DNA of 64,000 nt, from assembly GCA_019739215.1 (NCBI GenBank), contig JAHHDR010000032.1:62001-126000 (forward strand). Direction: 5' to 3'. A model generated the notes under the pieces. The model did no database searches. It had not been told where the DNA came from and saw only the letters and a list, made by a program, of their open reading frames with translations. Positions 35,016 through 43,315 of the stretch are shown one piece after another (position 1 is the first letter of the stretch; each line of letters begins with the position of its first letter). A program made the position numbers and the translations under genes. The stretch comes from Rhizobium sp. (GTDB taxonomy: Bacteria > Pseudomonadota > Alphaproteobacteria > Rhizobiales > Rhizobiaceae).

Positions 35016-36835
35016 CGCGCACCCGTCTCCCTGCGAGAGCCGTCGGGTCCGAATTCCACGATGCGGATGGCGCGGGGCGCCAGCGGGGCGTCACTGGCCT
35101 CTGCCGCGACAAGCCGCTCGACAGCCGTCTGCGTCGATCCCGCCGCCGGCATCTGCGCCGCCATTGCCGCCCTGATGTCGGCCGGTATCTCGACGCGCAC
35201 GCGCACGCCGTCCGTTGTCGCAGCGTTATTTTCGGGCGACGCAACGGGCTGCGAAGGCGTAAGCCCGTGGCCGGCGCGCAACCCGCTGCCGTCGGTCTGG
35301 CCGAACATCGCCTCAAGCACCCGGCGCGCTTCCAGTTGCCGGCCGTCGAACGCATCGAACGGCGCGCCGTCGCGGAAGACGATCACGCGCGTCGCAAAGC
35401 CGAGAAACTCCTCGATCTCGGAGGAGAGGTAGATGACCGCCCTGCCCTCCTCGGCATAGGCCCTCAGGTGCTTGTAGAGTTCGGTCTTGGCACCGACGTC
35501 GATGCCGCGCGCGGGATCGTTGAGGATGATCGTATCGGGCCGCATCGCAAAGCCGCGACCGATCAGGACCTTCTGCTGGTTCCCGCCCGACAGCGACGTG
35601 ATCCGGTCTTCCTTGACGCCGAACTTGATGAGAAGGTTTTCCGCCTCGCGCCGGAAGATCGTGGTCAGGGTCTCGCGGTCGATGATGCCGAGAATGCCGG
35701 CGCGGCGCTTTTCCCGGTAGAGCGGCATGACCATGTTCTCGAAGATCGACAGCGAGGCGAAGATGCCTTCCCGCTTCCGATCCCCCGACACATATGCGAT
35801 GCGCCCCTTCACGGCCTCGGCAAGGTTGCGCACGGGCGACCAGTTGCCGTCCCGTCCCGCCACGTCGACCAGTCCGGACGAGGCCGGCACCACACCGGCC
35901 ATGACGCGGACGAAGGCATCCTGTCCCTGTCCGTCGAGGCCGGTGATGCCGACGATCTCGCCGCGCCTGAGGTCGAAATCGAACGGCCGACTACCCGGCC
36001 AGACCGCAAGGTTTCGCGCCTGCATCGCCCTCTCGCCGGACCGGGGCTGGGGCGCGGCTGCCGAAACCTGGCCGCGCGAACGGTCCTCGCCGGTCATCAG
36101 CGACAAGAGATTTTGTTCGGTGATGTCGGCCCGCTCGAGCACGCCGACATCGCGGCCATCCCGCAGGACGGTTGCCCTGTCGGAAATCCGGATCAGTTCG
36201 GCAATGCGATGGGTGACAATCAGCACCGTGGTTCCACCGTCCCGCAGCGCCCGCATCTTGGCAAACAGCCGTTCCGTGCTGTCGAAATCGAGCGCTGCCG
36301 AGCTTTCATCAAGGATGAGGATGCGGGGCTCGGAAAGCAGCGCGCGCGCAATGGTGATCCACTGCTTCAGGCTGAGCGGCAGCGTGCCGACCAGCGCGTG
36401 CGGATCCACCGGCTCGCCGGACAATTGATGCATGAGCTCGGCCGCCCGTGCCACCTTGCCGCTCTGCGACAGCGTCTTGGAGAACAGGCGATCGGCGCCC
36501 ATGAAGATATTGTCGACCACCGAACTCTCGTCGGCGACGAGGACTTCCTGGTAGACCGTGGAAATACCGAGCGCGCGCGCCTCGGCTGGCGTGGACGGGC
36601 TCTCGCCGAGAACCGAGACCGTGCCGCTGTCGATCGGCAGGATGCCGGAAATGACCTTAGCGATCGTGCTCTTGCCCGAACCGTTGCCGCCGACGATGGC
36701 GTGGATTTCCCCGGCGCGTGCGGTGAAAGAGGCGCCGTCGAGCGCCCGTGTCGGCCCGAAATATTTCTTCACGCCGCGAACCACGATGGTCTCCGGTCTG
36801 GCAGACATGGCGATGTCGGTCGCGTGCGTTGTCAT
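35012..36835 (-). CDS. Sugar-type ABC importer ATP-binding protein with atypical catalytic motifs
   Basis: 607-residue double ATPase. NBD1 has Walker A GGNGSGKST, but its signature region reads LPLSLKQW instead of an LSGGQ-like motif, and Walker B is ILILDESS. NBD2 has a degenerate Walker A (GLDGQGQDA), a good signature LSGGNQQK and a Walker B reading IILNDPARG, where the usual Asp-Glu pair is Asn-Asp. A tail of about 100 residues after NBD2, rich in Ala/Pro/Thr, is not usual for RbsA. Belongs to the importer operon between the binding protein and permease 1. Confidence 0.85.
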   Translation of the reverse strand: MTTHATDIAMSARPETIVVRGVKKYFGPTRALDGASFTARAGEIHAIVGGNGSGKSTIAKVISGILPIDSGTVSVLGESPSTPAEARALGISTVYQEVLVADESSVVDNIFMGADRLFSKTLSQSGKVARAAELMHQLSGEPVDPHALVGTLPLSLKQWITIARALLSEPRILILDESSAALDFDSTERLFAKMRALRDGGTTVLIVTHRIAELIRISDRATVLRDGRDVGVLERADITEQNLLSLMTGEDRSRGQVSAAAPQPRSGERAMQARNLAVWPGSRPFDFDLRRGEIVGITGLDGQGQDAFVRVMAGVVPASSGLVDVAGRDGNWSPVRNLAEAVKGRIAYVSGDRKREGIFASLSIFENMVMPLYREKRRAGILGIIDRETLTTIFRREAENLLIKFGVKEDRITSLSGGNQQKVLIGRGFAMRPDTIILNDPARGIDVGAKTELYKHLRAYAEEGRAVIYLSSEIEEFLGFATRVIVFRDGAPFDAFDGRQLEARRVLEAMFGQTDGSGLRAGHGLTPSQPVASPENNAATTDGVRVRVEIPADIRAAMAAQMPAAGSTQTAVERLVAAEASDAPLAPRAIRIVEFGPDGSRRETGAR

Positions 36836-36886
36836 GATGATCCTGCGGGCTCGATTGTGTTCGAGGGCGCGGTTTCAGCGAGGGTT

Positions 36887-36912
36887 CCGGGGCCGGCCAC
36901 GGCCGGCCCCGG
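36887..36912 (-). terminator. Intercistronic hairpin between binding-protein and ATPase genes
   Basis: CCGGGGCCGGCC and GGCCGGCCCCGG form a perfect palindromic stem of about 11-12 pairs just after the binding-protein stop at 36921. No T-run follows. As in the other ABC operons here it probably protects the binding-protein mRNA or attenuates the rest. Confidence 0.65.
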
Positions 36913-36920
36913 AGACGGCG

Positions 36921-38087
36921 TCAGGGCTTGTAGGCGCGCGGGTCGGCCGGACGCAGGAAGAAGTCGTCCAGATAGGACGAGTCGTAGCCCCAGCGCTTGG
37001 CGCCGACTTTCAGCCATTCGGCAGTATCGACCGAGCAGTCCTCGTTCATCACGGCCTTGAGGTCGTCATGGGTGAGTTTGACCGGATCGACGAGGATCGA
37101 CTGGATCTTCGGCCCCTGTCCCTGCAGCGTCCGCATCATGACGTGCCACATCAGAGCGATGTCGTCAGCCGGCGGCCAGAGCTGGTAGGACGCGTTGATA
37201 TAAGTCGGGTTCTTGCGCCAATGGCAGAGAGCACCGAGTTCGCCGCCGATGGCGACCGGAACGTCGGCGAGACCGGCCTGCTGGACGGCGCGCAGCACGC
37301 CCATTTCGGCCGCCGACTGCACGACGATGCCGTCAAGCTTGCCCGGGTTGGTGGCGAGCCACTTCTGCACTTCGCCCTGCGCGACCTGGTCGGTCCACAT
37401 GCCGGCAACGGTGCCGACGATCTTGATGTCGGGCGAGGTCGCAAGACCGGCGAGCACGCCGCGATGCTGGCTGTCCGAACCGGACGTGCCGGGAATGCCT
37501 TCGACGACAAGGACATTGCCCTTGCCACCGAGCTGGTCGACCATGGCCTTGCCGATCTCGAAGCCGCCGACCTGGTAGTTGACCGAGGAATTGACCGCAT
37601 ATTCCGAGGTCAGGTAGCCGGTCATCGAGAACACCGGCACACCCTTGTCCGCCGCATATTTCACCGAGGCGTTCAGCGCAGTCGGATTGGAGCAGCACAG
37701 GATGATGGCATCGACGCCCTGGTCGACAAGCTGGCGGATCTGCTGGATCTGCGTCGAGTCGTTCAGGTTCGACTGGGTGATGATCACTTCGGAGAGAAGC
37801 CCAAGCTTCTGCCATTCCGGAACGATCACGTTCTGAAGCTCGTCCATCGCCGCGGCGCGCCAGGTATTGCCGGCGTAGGAGGAGGCATAGCCGATCTTCC
37901 ACGGCGGCGGGTTCTTGGCCTTGAAGTCCCGCCACTTGCTCGGGCCGATCGGCTGCATCGGATCGAGCATCTCGGTATTGTAGAGGCGCTTGGCGACTTC
38001 GGGGTTGATTTCGTCGACCCCCTCCGCCAATGCCGCCGTGGCGGTCATCGACAGGATCGCCGCCGCCATTGCCAGTTTACGTATCAT
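36921..38087 (-). CDS. Sugar-type ABC importer substrate-binding protein
   Basis: Periplasmic binding protein, 388 residues, with a signal peptide (MIRKLAMAAAIL, cleavage near ALAEGV). The mature part has the type-1 periplasmic-binding fold: PPWKIGYASSYAGNTWR, GVDAIILCCSNPTAL and a PVFSMTGY strand. The ATG at 38087 is chosen because GGAGGAG lies 6 bp upstream; an in-frame ATG at 38093 touches that motif. Follows the lactonase gene by 27 bp. Substrate unknown but presumably a lactone- or ester-bearing sugar-like compound, given the operon. Confidence 0.87.
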   Translation of the reverse strand: MIRKLAMAAAILSMTATAALAEGVDEINPEVAKRLYNTEMLDPMQPIGPSKWRDFKAKNPPPWKIGYASSYAGNTWRAAAMDELQNVIVPEWQKLGLLSEVIITQSNLNDSTQIQQIRQLVDQGVDAIILCCSNPTALNASVKYAADKGVPVFSMTGYLTSEYAVNSSVNYQVGGFEIGKAMVDQLGGKGNVLVVEGIPGTSGSDSQHRGVLAGLATSPDIKIVGTVAGMWTDQVAQGEVQKWLATNPGKLDGIVVQSAAEMGVLRAVQQAGLADVPVAIGGELGALCHWRKNPTYINASYQLWPPADDIALMWHVMMRTLQGQGPKIQSILVDPVKLTHDDLKAVMNEDCSVDTAEWLKVGAKRWGYDSSYLDDFFLRPADPRAYKP

Positions 38088-38114
38088 TTCCATCTCCTCC
38101 AGGTTGGACTGCAC

Positions 38115-39053
38115 TCAATCGTAGAAATCGTGCGGCGCCTTGCGGACGCCGGCCCAGGCTTGCGGATCGTGTCCGGTGACGACCATGGCCCCCGTGTCCG
38201 CCGCGATCCGGCGCAGTTTCGCCACCGAATTGGCGGCATCGGCCGACGACACGACAAGGCCCGGCAGGGCCTTGTTTTCCCAGTGATCGACCGTGTAGGC
38301 GGCATCGATGGTCAGCAGGACCGGACCTGTCTTGGGCAAGGTGACCAGAAAGGACTGATGGCCGACCGAATGGCCGGGCGTGAAAATCATCCGCACGGTC
38401 CCGTCGCCGAAGAGGTCGTAATTGTCGGTATAGTCGCCGCCGAGGAACTTCCAGTTCAGGCCGGGCCGGTCGAAATCCGCGCGGATATAGGCGCCGGCGG
38501 CAAACCAGTGCGGCTTGAACGCATAGTCGTATTCCGCCCGTTGGACGATGTATTGGGCGCGCGGAAACCGGCCCAGCGCGCCGGTGTGATCGAGATGCAG
38601 ATGCGACTGCAGGACATAGCGGACGTCATGCGGCGCGATGTCGATCATCTTGAGCTGGTCGACGCAATTTTCCGAAACCGCCATGACGGGATCATAGGCG
38701 TCGACCACAGCACCCCAGTGGCCGCGCTTGTCGATGGCGGCCTCGATGGCGTTGCCGCCGTCGATGACGACATTGCCCTGCGGATGCCGGATCAGGAACC
38801 ACGGGACCGGGATCTCGAAATCGCCCTCCCCCTGGTTCATCTTGATGTACTTCACCTTTGTCCGCAGCGTGCCCGTCTGGAACATGTGCAGCTCGATGCC
38901 CGAGGAGGTGCGGCGGTTGCGCGGCTTCTCGGCGGGCTTGGGCGCCGAGAACGACGGCCTCGGCGCCAGCGAGGACGCGGACCCCTTTGGGGCCGCGGCA
39001 TTGCCATCGGCCTCGATACGGCGGCCCTTGTCATCAAATTCGACGATCTTCAT
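38115..39053 (-). CDS. Metallo-beta-lactamase-fold lactonase (AttM/AiiA-like)
   Basis: 312-residue metallohydrolase of the N-acyl homoserine lactonase family. It carries the dizinc motif SHLHLDH (His151, His153, Asp155, His156), then TPGHSVGH, the bridging Asp in TIDAAY and a late TGHDPQAW histidine. Residues 1-50 are an extra low-complexity extension not found in short AHL lactonases. The family includes enzymes for AHLs, gamma-butyrolactone and other lactones. Being inside an importer operon argues for catabolism of an imported lactone rather than signal quenching. Substrate not determined. Confidence 0.85.
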   Translation of the reverse strand: MKIVEFDDKGRRIEADGNAAAPKGSASSLAPRPSFSAPKPAEKPRNRRTSSGIELHMFQTGTLRTKVKYIKMNQGEGDFEIPVPWFLIRHPQGNVVIDGGNAIEAAIDKRGHWGAVVDAYDPVMAVSENCVDQLKMIDIAPHDVRYVLQSHLHLDHTGALGRFPRAQYIVQRAEYDYAFKPHWFAAGAYIRADFDRPGLNWKFLGGDYTDNYDLFGDGTVRMIFTPGHSVGHQSFLVTLPKTGPVLLTIDAAYTVDHWENKALPGLVVSSADAANSVAKLRRIAADTGAMVVTGHDPQAWAGVRKAPHDFYD

Positions 39054-39084
39054 TCCGAAAACCCCTGGGTGCAACGCCGTTCGT

Positions 39085-39933
39085 TCACGTCCGCGCCTCG
39101 ATGATCCGCAGTGCCTCTTTGAGATAGACTGCAAAGAGCGGGTAATTCTCGGACATCGGGAAATGACCGATATCCTCCATCTCGATATAGATGCCGCCGG
39201 GTATCTGCCGGGCGGTGGCTTCCGTGGCCTCGGGCGGGGTCAGGTAGTCGTAGGTGCCGGTCATCATGATGACCGGGCAGCGCTTTGTGTCGATATTGCC
39301 GAGCTTGCCGCGCAGATCGTGATCGATCGAATAGAAGAACAGGTCGCCCTTGAAGACTTCGGCACCCTGCGTGTAGTAGTGCCAGGTCAGCCAGCGATCG
39401 AGCTCGGGGCTCTGCGGCGCCATCAGGTCCCAGACGCCGCTGGCGCAGACCTGGGCGGCATTGGCATGGGGATGGCGCCACCAGTCGAGATAGAATCCCG
39501 GCGCATGTTCTGCCGCTTCGACGGGGATGACGGCCCTGAACTTGTCCGGATGGTGCAACGCCAGCTGCAGCGCGACATTGCCGCCGAAGCTCGATCCCAT
39601 GAAAATCGGCCGGTCGAGCTCGAGCGCATCGCAGAGCGCGATGATGAAGTTCATGTAGTGCGAGGCGGTCAGGGTGTATTCTTCCTTCCACCATTCCTTG
39701 TTGAGCGGTGGATCCGACTTGCCGTGCCGGGCGAGATCATAGGCGATCACGTCGTAGTTCTGGGTGACCGCCTCGTCCTCGAGAAGCCCGCGCCACTGAT
39801 GGTTATGGCAGCCCGCCGTATGCTGGCAGACGAGCGGGACACCCTGGCCGTTGCGCAGGTAGAAGACCTTGTATTCATAGCCATCGACGTCGATCGTGAC
39901 ATATCGGCCTATGACGGGTGAATGCTTAGCCAT
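39085..39933 (-). CDS. Alpha/beta hydrolase, catalytically intact
   Basis: 282-residue serine hydrolase with nucleophile Ser115 in GSSFGG, acid Asp in TYDYLTPPE and His in IGHFPMSE. An early cap-side segment CQHTAGCHNHQW replaces the usual HG oxyanion motif. Lies 31 bp before the lactonase gene and 30 bp after the small protein gene. Probably cleaves an ester or lactone of the compound handled by this operon. Confidence 0.85.
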   Translation of the reverse strand: MAKHSPVIGRYVTIDVDGYEYKVFYLRNGQGVPLVCQHTAGCHNHQWRGLLEDEAVTQNYDVIAYDLARHGKSDPPLNKEWWKEEYTLTASHYMNFIIALCDALELDRPIFMGSSFGGNVALQLALHHPDKFRAVIPVEAAEHAPGFYLDWWRHPHANAAQVCASGVWDLMAPQSPELDRWLTWHYYTQGAEVFKGDLFFYSIDHDLRGKLGNIDTKRCPVIMMTGTYDYLTPPEATEATARQIPGGIYIEMEDIGHFPMSENYPLFAVYLKEALRIIEART

Positions 39934-39963
39934 GCGGATTTCCTTTTGCGGGTAGCAGGGGTC

Positions 39964-40353
39964 TCAGACGGGAACCCCGACCCTGCGCAGCAATTCGAAC
40001 TGAACGGTGAAATTTCTCAGGTTCTGCATCATCACCAGGATGTTGCCCTCGATCTTGAGGTCCCGGCGGAAGGAGGCCGACCAGATGCCGTGATACATGG
40101 GCTCGGGAATGGGCTTGGCGAATTCGCGCCATGTCGCGGGACTCGCGCGAAGCACGAAGTCGTAGGCGTCCAGCGGCTGGGGATCGGTGTTGATCCGGTA
40201 GACCTTGCCATCGACCATTTCGACGATGACCTTCTGGGTCCCCATGTCCCACATGTAGGTGCAGGTGAAATATCGCGCCATCGCGCCGATCGTGGCATCG
40301 CGGTCCGACGCCTCGCCGAAGCGTATGGCCCAATCCCGCACGCTCATCACCAT
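39964..40353 (-). CDS. Small protein, possibly SCP2/sterol-carrier-like
   Basis: 129-residue protein without signal peptide or membrane segments. The central pattern (a VIVEMVDGKVYRINTD strand pair, then DAYDFVLRASPATWREFA and a hydrophobic C-terminal helix ILVMMQNL) resembles SCP2-type lipid-binding proteins, but the match is by eye only. The ATG at 40353 follows GGAGGG. First gene of the lactonase/importer operon, divergent from an IclR regulator. Confidence 0.6.
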   Translation of the reverse strand: MVMSVRDWAIRFGEASDRDATIGAMARYFTCTYMWDMGTQKVIVEMVDGKVYRINTDPQPLDAYDFVLRASPATWREFAKPIPEPMYHGIWSASFRRDLKIEGNILVMMQNLRNFTVQFELLRRVGVPV

Positions 40354-40427
40354 GTTGCCCTCCGGCCCGCCTGAGGCGGTGTTTCCCTCGCGTCAAGCGC
40401 GACCATATTTTCCATTCATCGGACTGC

Positions 40428-40443
40428 GTTCAATATGCTGAAC
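40428..40443. promoter_or_regulatory. Candidate IclR operator in the divergent control region
   Basis: GTTCA-ATATGC-TGAAC is a 5-bp inverted repeat with a 6-bp spacer, in the 174-bp AT-rich gap between the small protein gene and the IclR gene. IclR-family regulators often bind short palindromes in such divergent gaps. This is the most symmetric element in the gap. Confidence 0.5.
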
Positions 40444-40527
40444 ACTTTTCGATGGACGGAAAGCTAATCTTCAGGCTAAACATCTGTCAAGCACATTCTG
40501 CGACGGACCGAAAATCGGGGACAGGAC

Positions 40528-41358
40528 ATGGCCGATCCGGGAGACAAGCCGAAACACGTTCCCGCCCTCGAGCGCGGCACGCTGATTCTGGATCTTGTCG
40601 CCCGGTCGCGGGCACCGATGACGCTCTCTGATCTGGCGCGGGAGCTGAAGCTGGCGCGGAGCTCCGTCCACACGCTCTGCCACACGCTCATCGGCCTCGA
40701 ACTGCTAGTCCGGCGCAATGACCAGACCTTCCAGCTCGGCCCGCATCTGATGCGGTGGTCAAACGCGTTCATCATCCAGTCCGACGTCGCCATCGAGTTC
40801 GCCTCTATCTGGGACCAGGAAACGGAACTGCCGGGCGCCACGATCACGCTCTCGGTCCTCGAAGGCCGAGAAGTCGTCTATATCGCGGCACGCAATTCGA
40901 GCCTGAGCCACTCACTGATCGAGTTCCGCGCCGGCATGCGCCTCCCCGCCGCCTTCACCGCGACCGGCAAGTCGTTTCTGAGCCACATGACCGATTTCGA
41001 GATCAGGCGGCTCTACGCCGATGGACTTCCGCAGCCGAAGACGCCCAACAGCGTCCAGGACATTGACCGGCTGATCGCCGAACTGCGGGAGGTCCGCCGC
41101 AGCGGCTATAGCTGCGACGACCAGCAGGTGGCCGAAGGCATCGTCTGTTTCGGTGCATCGGTTCTGGATTCCCGCAACAGGCCGATTGCCGGCGTTGCCG
41201 TCAGCCTGCCGGTCGATGCCCTGGCGCATGGCGAGCGGGAGCGGGTGATCGACAACGTGCAGAGGATCGCCACGCGCCTGTCGCACCGAATGGGTGCAGA
41301 CCTCAGCCGCACACACCCGCAAGCGACCGTCTCACCGCTTCAGAAAAGCGAAAAATGA
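40528..41358 (+). CDS. IclR-family regulator 1
   Basis: 276-residue regulator with an N-terminal winged helix (LSDLARELKLARSSVHTLCHTL) and an effector domain. Divergent from the lactonase/importer operon, whose control region it probably binds at 40428. It is clearly paralogous to the IclR protein at 42391: both share an SNAF...Q(S/T)DVA.EFA..WDQ segment and similar spacing. Effector unknown. Confidence 0.88.
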   Translation: MADPGDKPKHVPALERGTLILDLVARSRAPMTLSDLARELKLARSSVHTLCHTLIGLELLVRRNDQTFQLGPHLMRWSNAFIIQSDVAIEFASIWDQETELPGATITLSVLEGREVVYIAARNSSLSHSLIEFRAGMRLPAAFTATGKSFLSHMTDFEIRRLYADGLPQPKTPNSVQDIDRLIAELREVRRSGYSCDDQQVAEGIVCFGASVLDSRNRPIAGVAVSLPVDALAHGERERVIDNVQRIATRLSHRMGADLSRTHPQATVSPLQKSEK

Positions 41359-41486
41359 GATTCTTTGGCAAGTTCTGCCCACCCCGATGTCTTACCGCGG
41401 GCGATGCTTGATGCCATCATGCCAGCCAGGGGTCGACAGCGACGAGGGAGGATCGCGCTGAACGGCCGACCCGTGGGAGGGATGCG

Positions 41487-42365
41487 ATGCTTGACTTCAG
41501 GGCAGAGGCGCGGCCACGTCCAGCCGTCGCAGCACATGCGACGGCCCAGCCCGTCCGTCTGGTGATGACCGAGGCAGGGCTGGTGGAAATCGTCTCGATC
41601 GGGCCCGAAAATGGCCCCACCACCATCTTGATCACGCACGGTGTCGGAAGCGTGGAATCCTTCCTTGAGATTGCACTCGGGCTGGCGCACCGGCAGCCGC
41701 GGGGCCGCATCGTGGTTTACTCGCGACCCGGCTGCGGCCAAAGCCCTGCGCTCGCCAATGTCGAAGCGGGCGACCTGCTCGTCGCCGAGGCCAGCGTCAT
41801 CATCCCCGCTATCATGCAGGCGCTCGGCATTCGCAAAGCGAACCTCGTCGGCCATGCCGACGGCGCGGCGGTGGCGATCCTCGCGGCATCCATCCATCCG
41901 AGGCTCTTCGTCCGCATCGTCGGCATCGCCCCCATGTGCTTCGCCGACCAGCAGTTCATCCAGTCGACGCGCGAGTTGCCAGACGATGAGTTCCGCACCG
42001 GCCTGACGCTGCGCCTCAGGGCCACCCACCACGATGCCGGAGCCACCTATCGACGCTGGCGTTCGGCGCGCAACGCGCTTTGCAGGACGCCCGACCGCCT
42101 CCTCGATCACATGGGCAGCCTCAAGGCACCGCTGCTTCTGATCCAGGGTCTCAGGGACGCCATAGGCTCCACCGCACAGGTGTCGCGCATTGCCGCCCGT
42201 GTCAGCAACGCGGTCAAATGGGTCCTGCTGCAACAGGACGGGCACTTTCCGCAGCACGACAATCCGGAACAGGTGCTGGACCTCATCGAAGGCCATCTTT
42301 CGGCGGCAGATCGGTCCGCGTCGTCCCGGCCCCGAGCCGTCAGAACCCTTGGCGCTCATGAATAG
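41487..42365 (+). CDS. Alpha/beta hydrolase-fold protein with Ala in place of the nucleophile Ser
   Basis: 292-residue protein of the alpha/beta hydrolase fold. The oxyanion motif THGVGS and the later LRDAIGS and DGHFPQHDNP segments (acid and histidine) are present. The nucleophile elbow reads GHADG (122-126), so the expected serine is Ala124 (codon GCC). It may be inactive, use another residue, or act as a binding protein. The ATG at 41487 follows GGAGGG. Placed between the two paralogous IclR genes and convergent with the second. Confidence 0.8.
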   Translation: MLDFRAEARPRPAVAAHATAQPVRLVMTEAGLVEIVSIGPENGPTTILITHGVGSVESFLEIALGLAHRQPRGRIVVYSRPGCGQSPALANVEAGDLLVAEASVIIPAIMQALGIRKANLVGHADGAAVAILAASIHPRLFVRIVGIAPMCFADQQFIQSTRELPDDEFRTGLTLRLRATHHDAGATYRRWRSARNALCRTPDRLLDHMGSLKAPLLLIQGLRDAIGSTAQVSRIAARVSNAVKWVLLQQDGHFPQHDNPEQVLDLIEGHLSAADRSASSRPRAVRTLGAHE

Positions 42366-42390
42366 ACGTTGCGCGAATCCATGTCCCGCA

Positions 42391-43173
42391 TCAGCCCTCT
42401 GTCTCGGCCCCGAGCCGGCGAGACAGCCGCGCCGCCATTTCGGCGACAAGCACTTCAAGCCGGCCTTGCGCGTCGGCGCCCAGCGTCTCGCTCTCCACGC
42501 TCAGCATGATCGCGGCGACGGGGCGCCCAAGCGAGTTGGAGACTGCAGCGGCGAAATTCGTGATCCCGGCCTGGCACTGTCCCGCCTCGACCGACACCCC
42601 CGCGTCGCGTATCTGGCCGATCTCCACCAGCAGGGCGGCGACGTCGCCCACCGAATGCTCGGTCAAGGGCGGCGGCAGGCTGGCGCCGACCGCCCGGCTG
42701 ATCTCGAAATCAGAGAGCGAGGCGAGAACCGCCTTTCCCGCGGCACAATAGGGCGCGGCTATGCGCATGCCGGGCCGGATCGCGAACCGCTCGATCGCAT
42801 GCGTCTGGCGGGCCGCGATGAACACGATATCCGTGCCATCGGGAATGCCAAGCGAGGCGATGGCATCGGGGAACATGTCGACCTGGTCCCACAGCGCAGC
42901 GAACTCTGTCGCCACGTCAGTCTGCCGATCGAAGGCGTTCGACCACTTCAGGATATGCGGACCGAGCAGATAGGTCTGGTCCGGGCGGCGGATCAGCAGG
43001 CCGAGATGCACAAGCGTGGTGCACAGGCCATGCACCGTGCTCTTGGGCAGCGCCGTCTCCCGCGCCAGTTCGGAGATCGTCGGATAGCGCTTGGCGGCGG
43101 CCACGATGTCGAGAACCTGCGACGCCTTTTCCACGGCGGGAACGAGTTTGTGTTGCGGAGTCTGCTGCGCCAT
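42391..43173 (-). CDS. IclR-family regulator 2
   Basis: About 260 residues from the ATG at 43173; the frame is open to 43251, so the start is uncertain. Winged helix YPTISELARETALPKSTVHGLCTTL, then the effector domain. Paralogue of the IclR at 40528. Convergent with the serine-less hydrolase and divergent from the AraC-type regulator. It could control either the hydrolase or an operon elsewhere. Confidence 0.85.
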   Translation of the reverse strand: MAQQTPQHKLVPAVEKASQVLDIVAAAKRYPTISELARETALPKSTVHGLCTTLVHLGLLIRRPDQTYLLGPHILKWSNAFDRQTDVATEFAALWDQVDMFPDAIASLGIPDGTDIVFIAARQTHAIERFAIRPGMRIAAPYCAAGKAVLASLSDFEISRAVGASLPPPLTEHSVGDVAALLVEIGQIRDAGVSVEAGQCQAGITNFAAAVSNSLGRPVAAIMLSVESETLGADAQGRLEVLVAEMAARLSRRLGAETEG

Positions 43174-43315
43174 CCAACGCCCTGTCGCCACGACCGAGTC
43201 AGAAGGAGTCGATCTTCGCGACCACATATCCGATACCCCGGCGTCCCGCACAAGAGGTCACCGGCGCCTGACGATCCGCGCTTTCCGAAACCCGCAAGCT
43301 TGGTATAGTGAACCG

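Noticed and set aside
33610-35355. A leftward open frame extending the second permease to over 1000 codons
   Set aside because: The part before 33609 overlaps the first permease and ATPase genes in another frame and has no family motifs. The permease starts at 33609.
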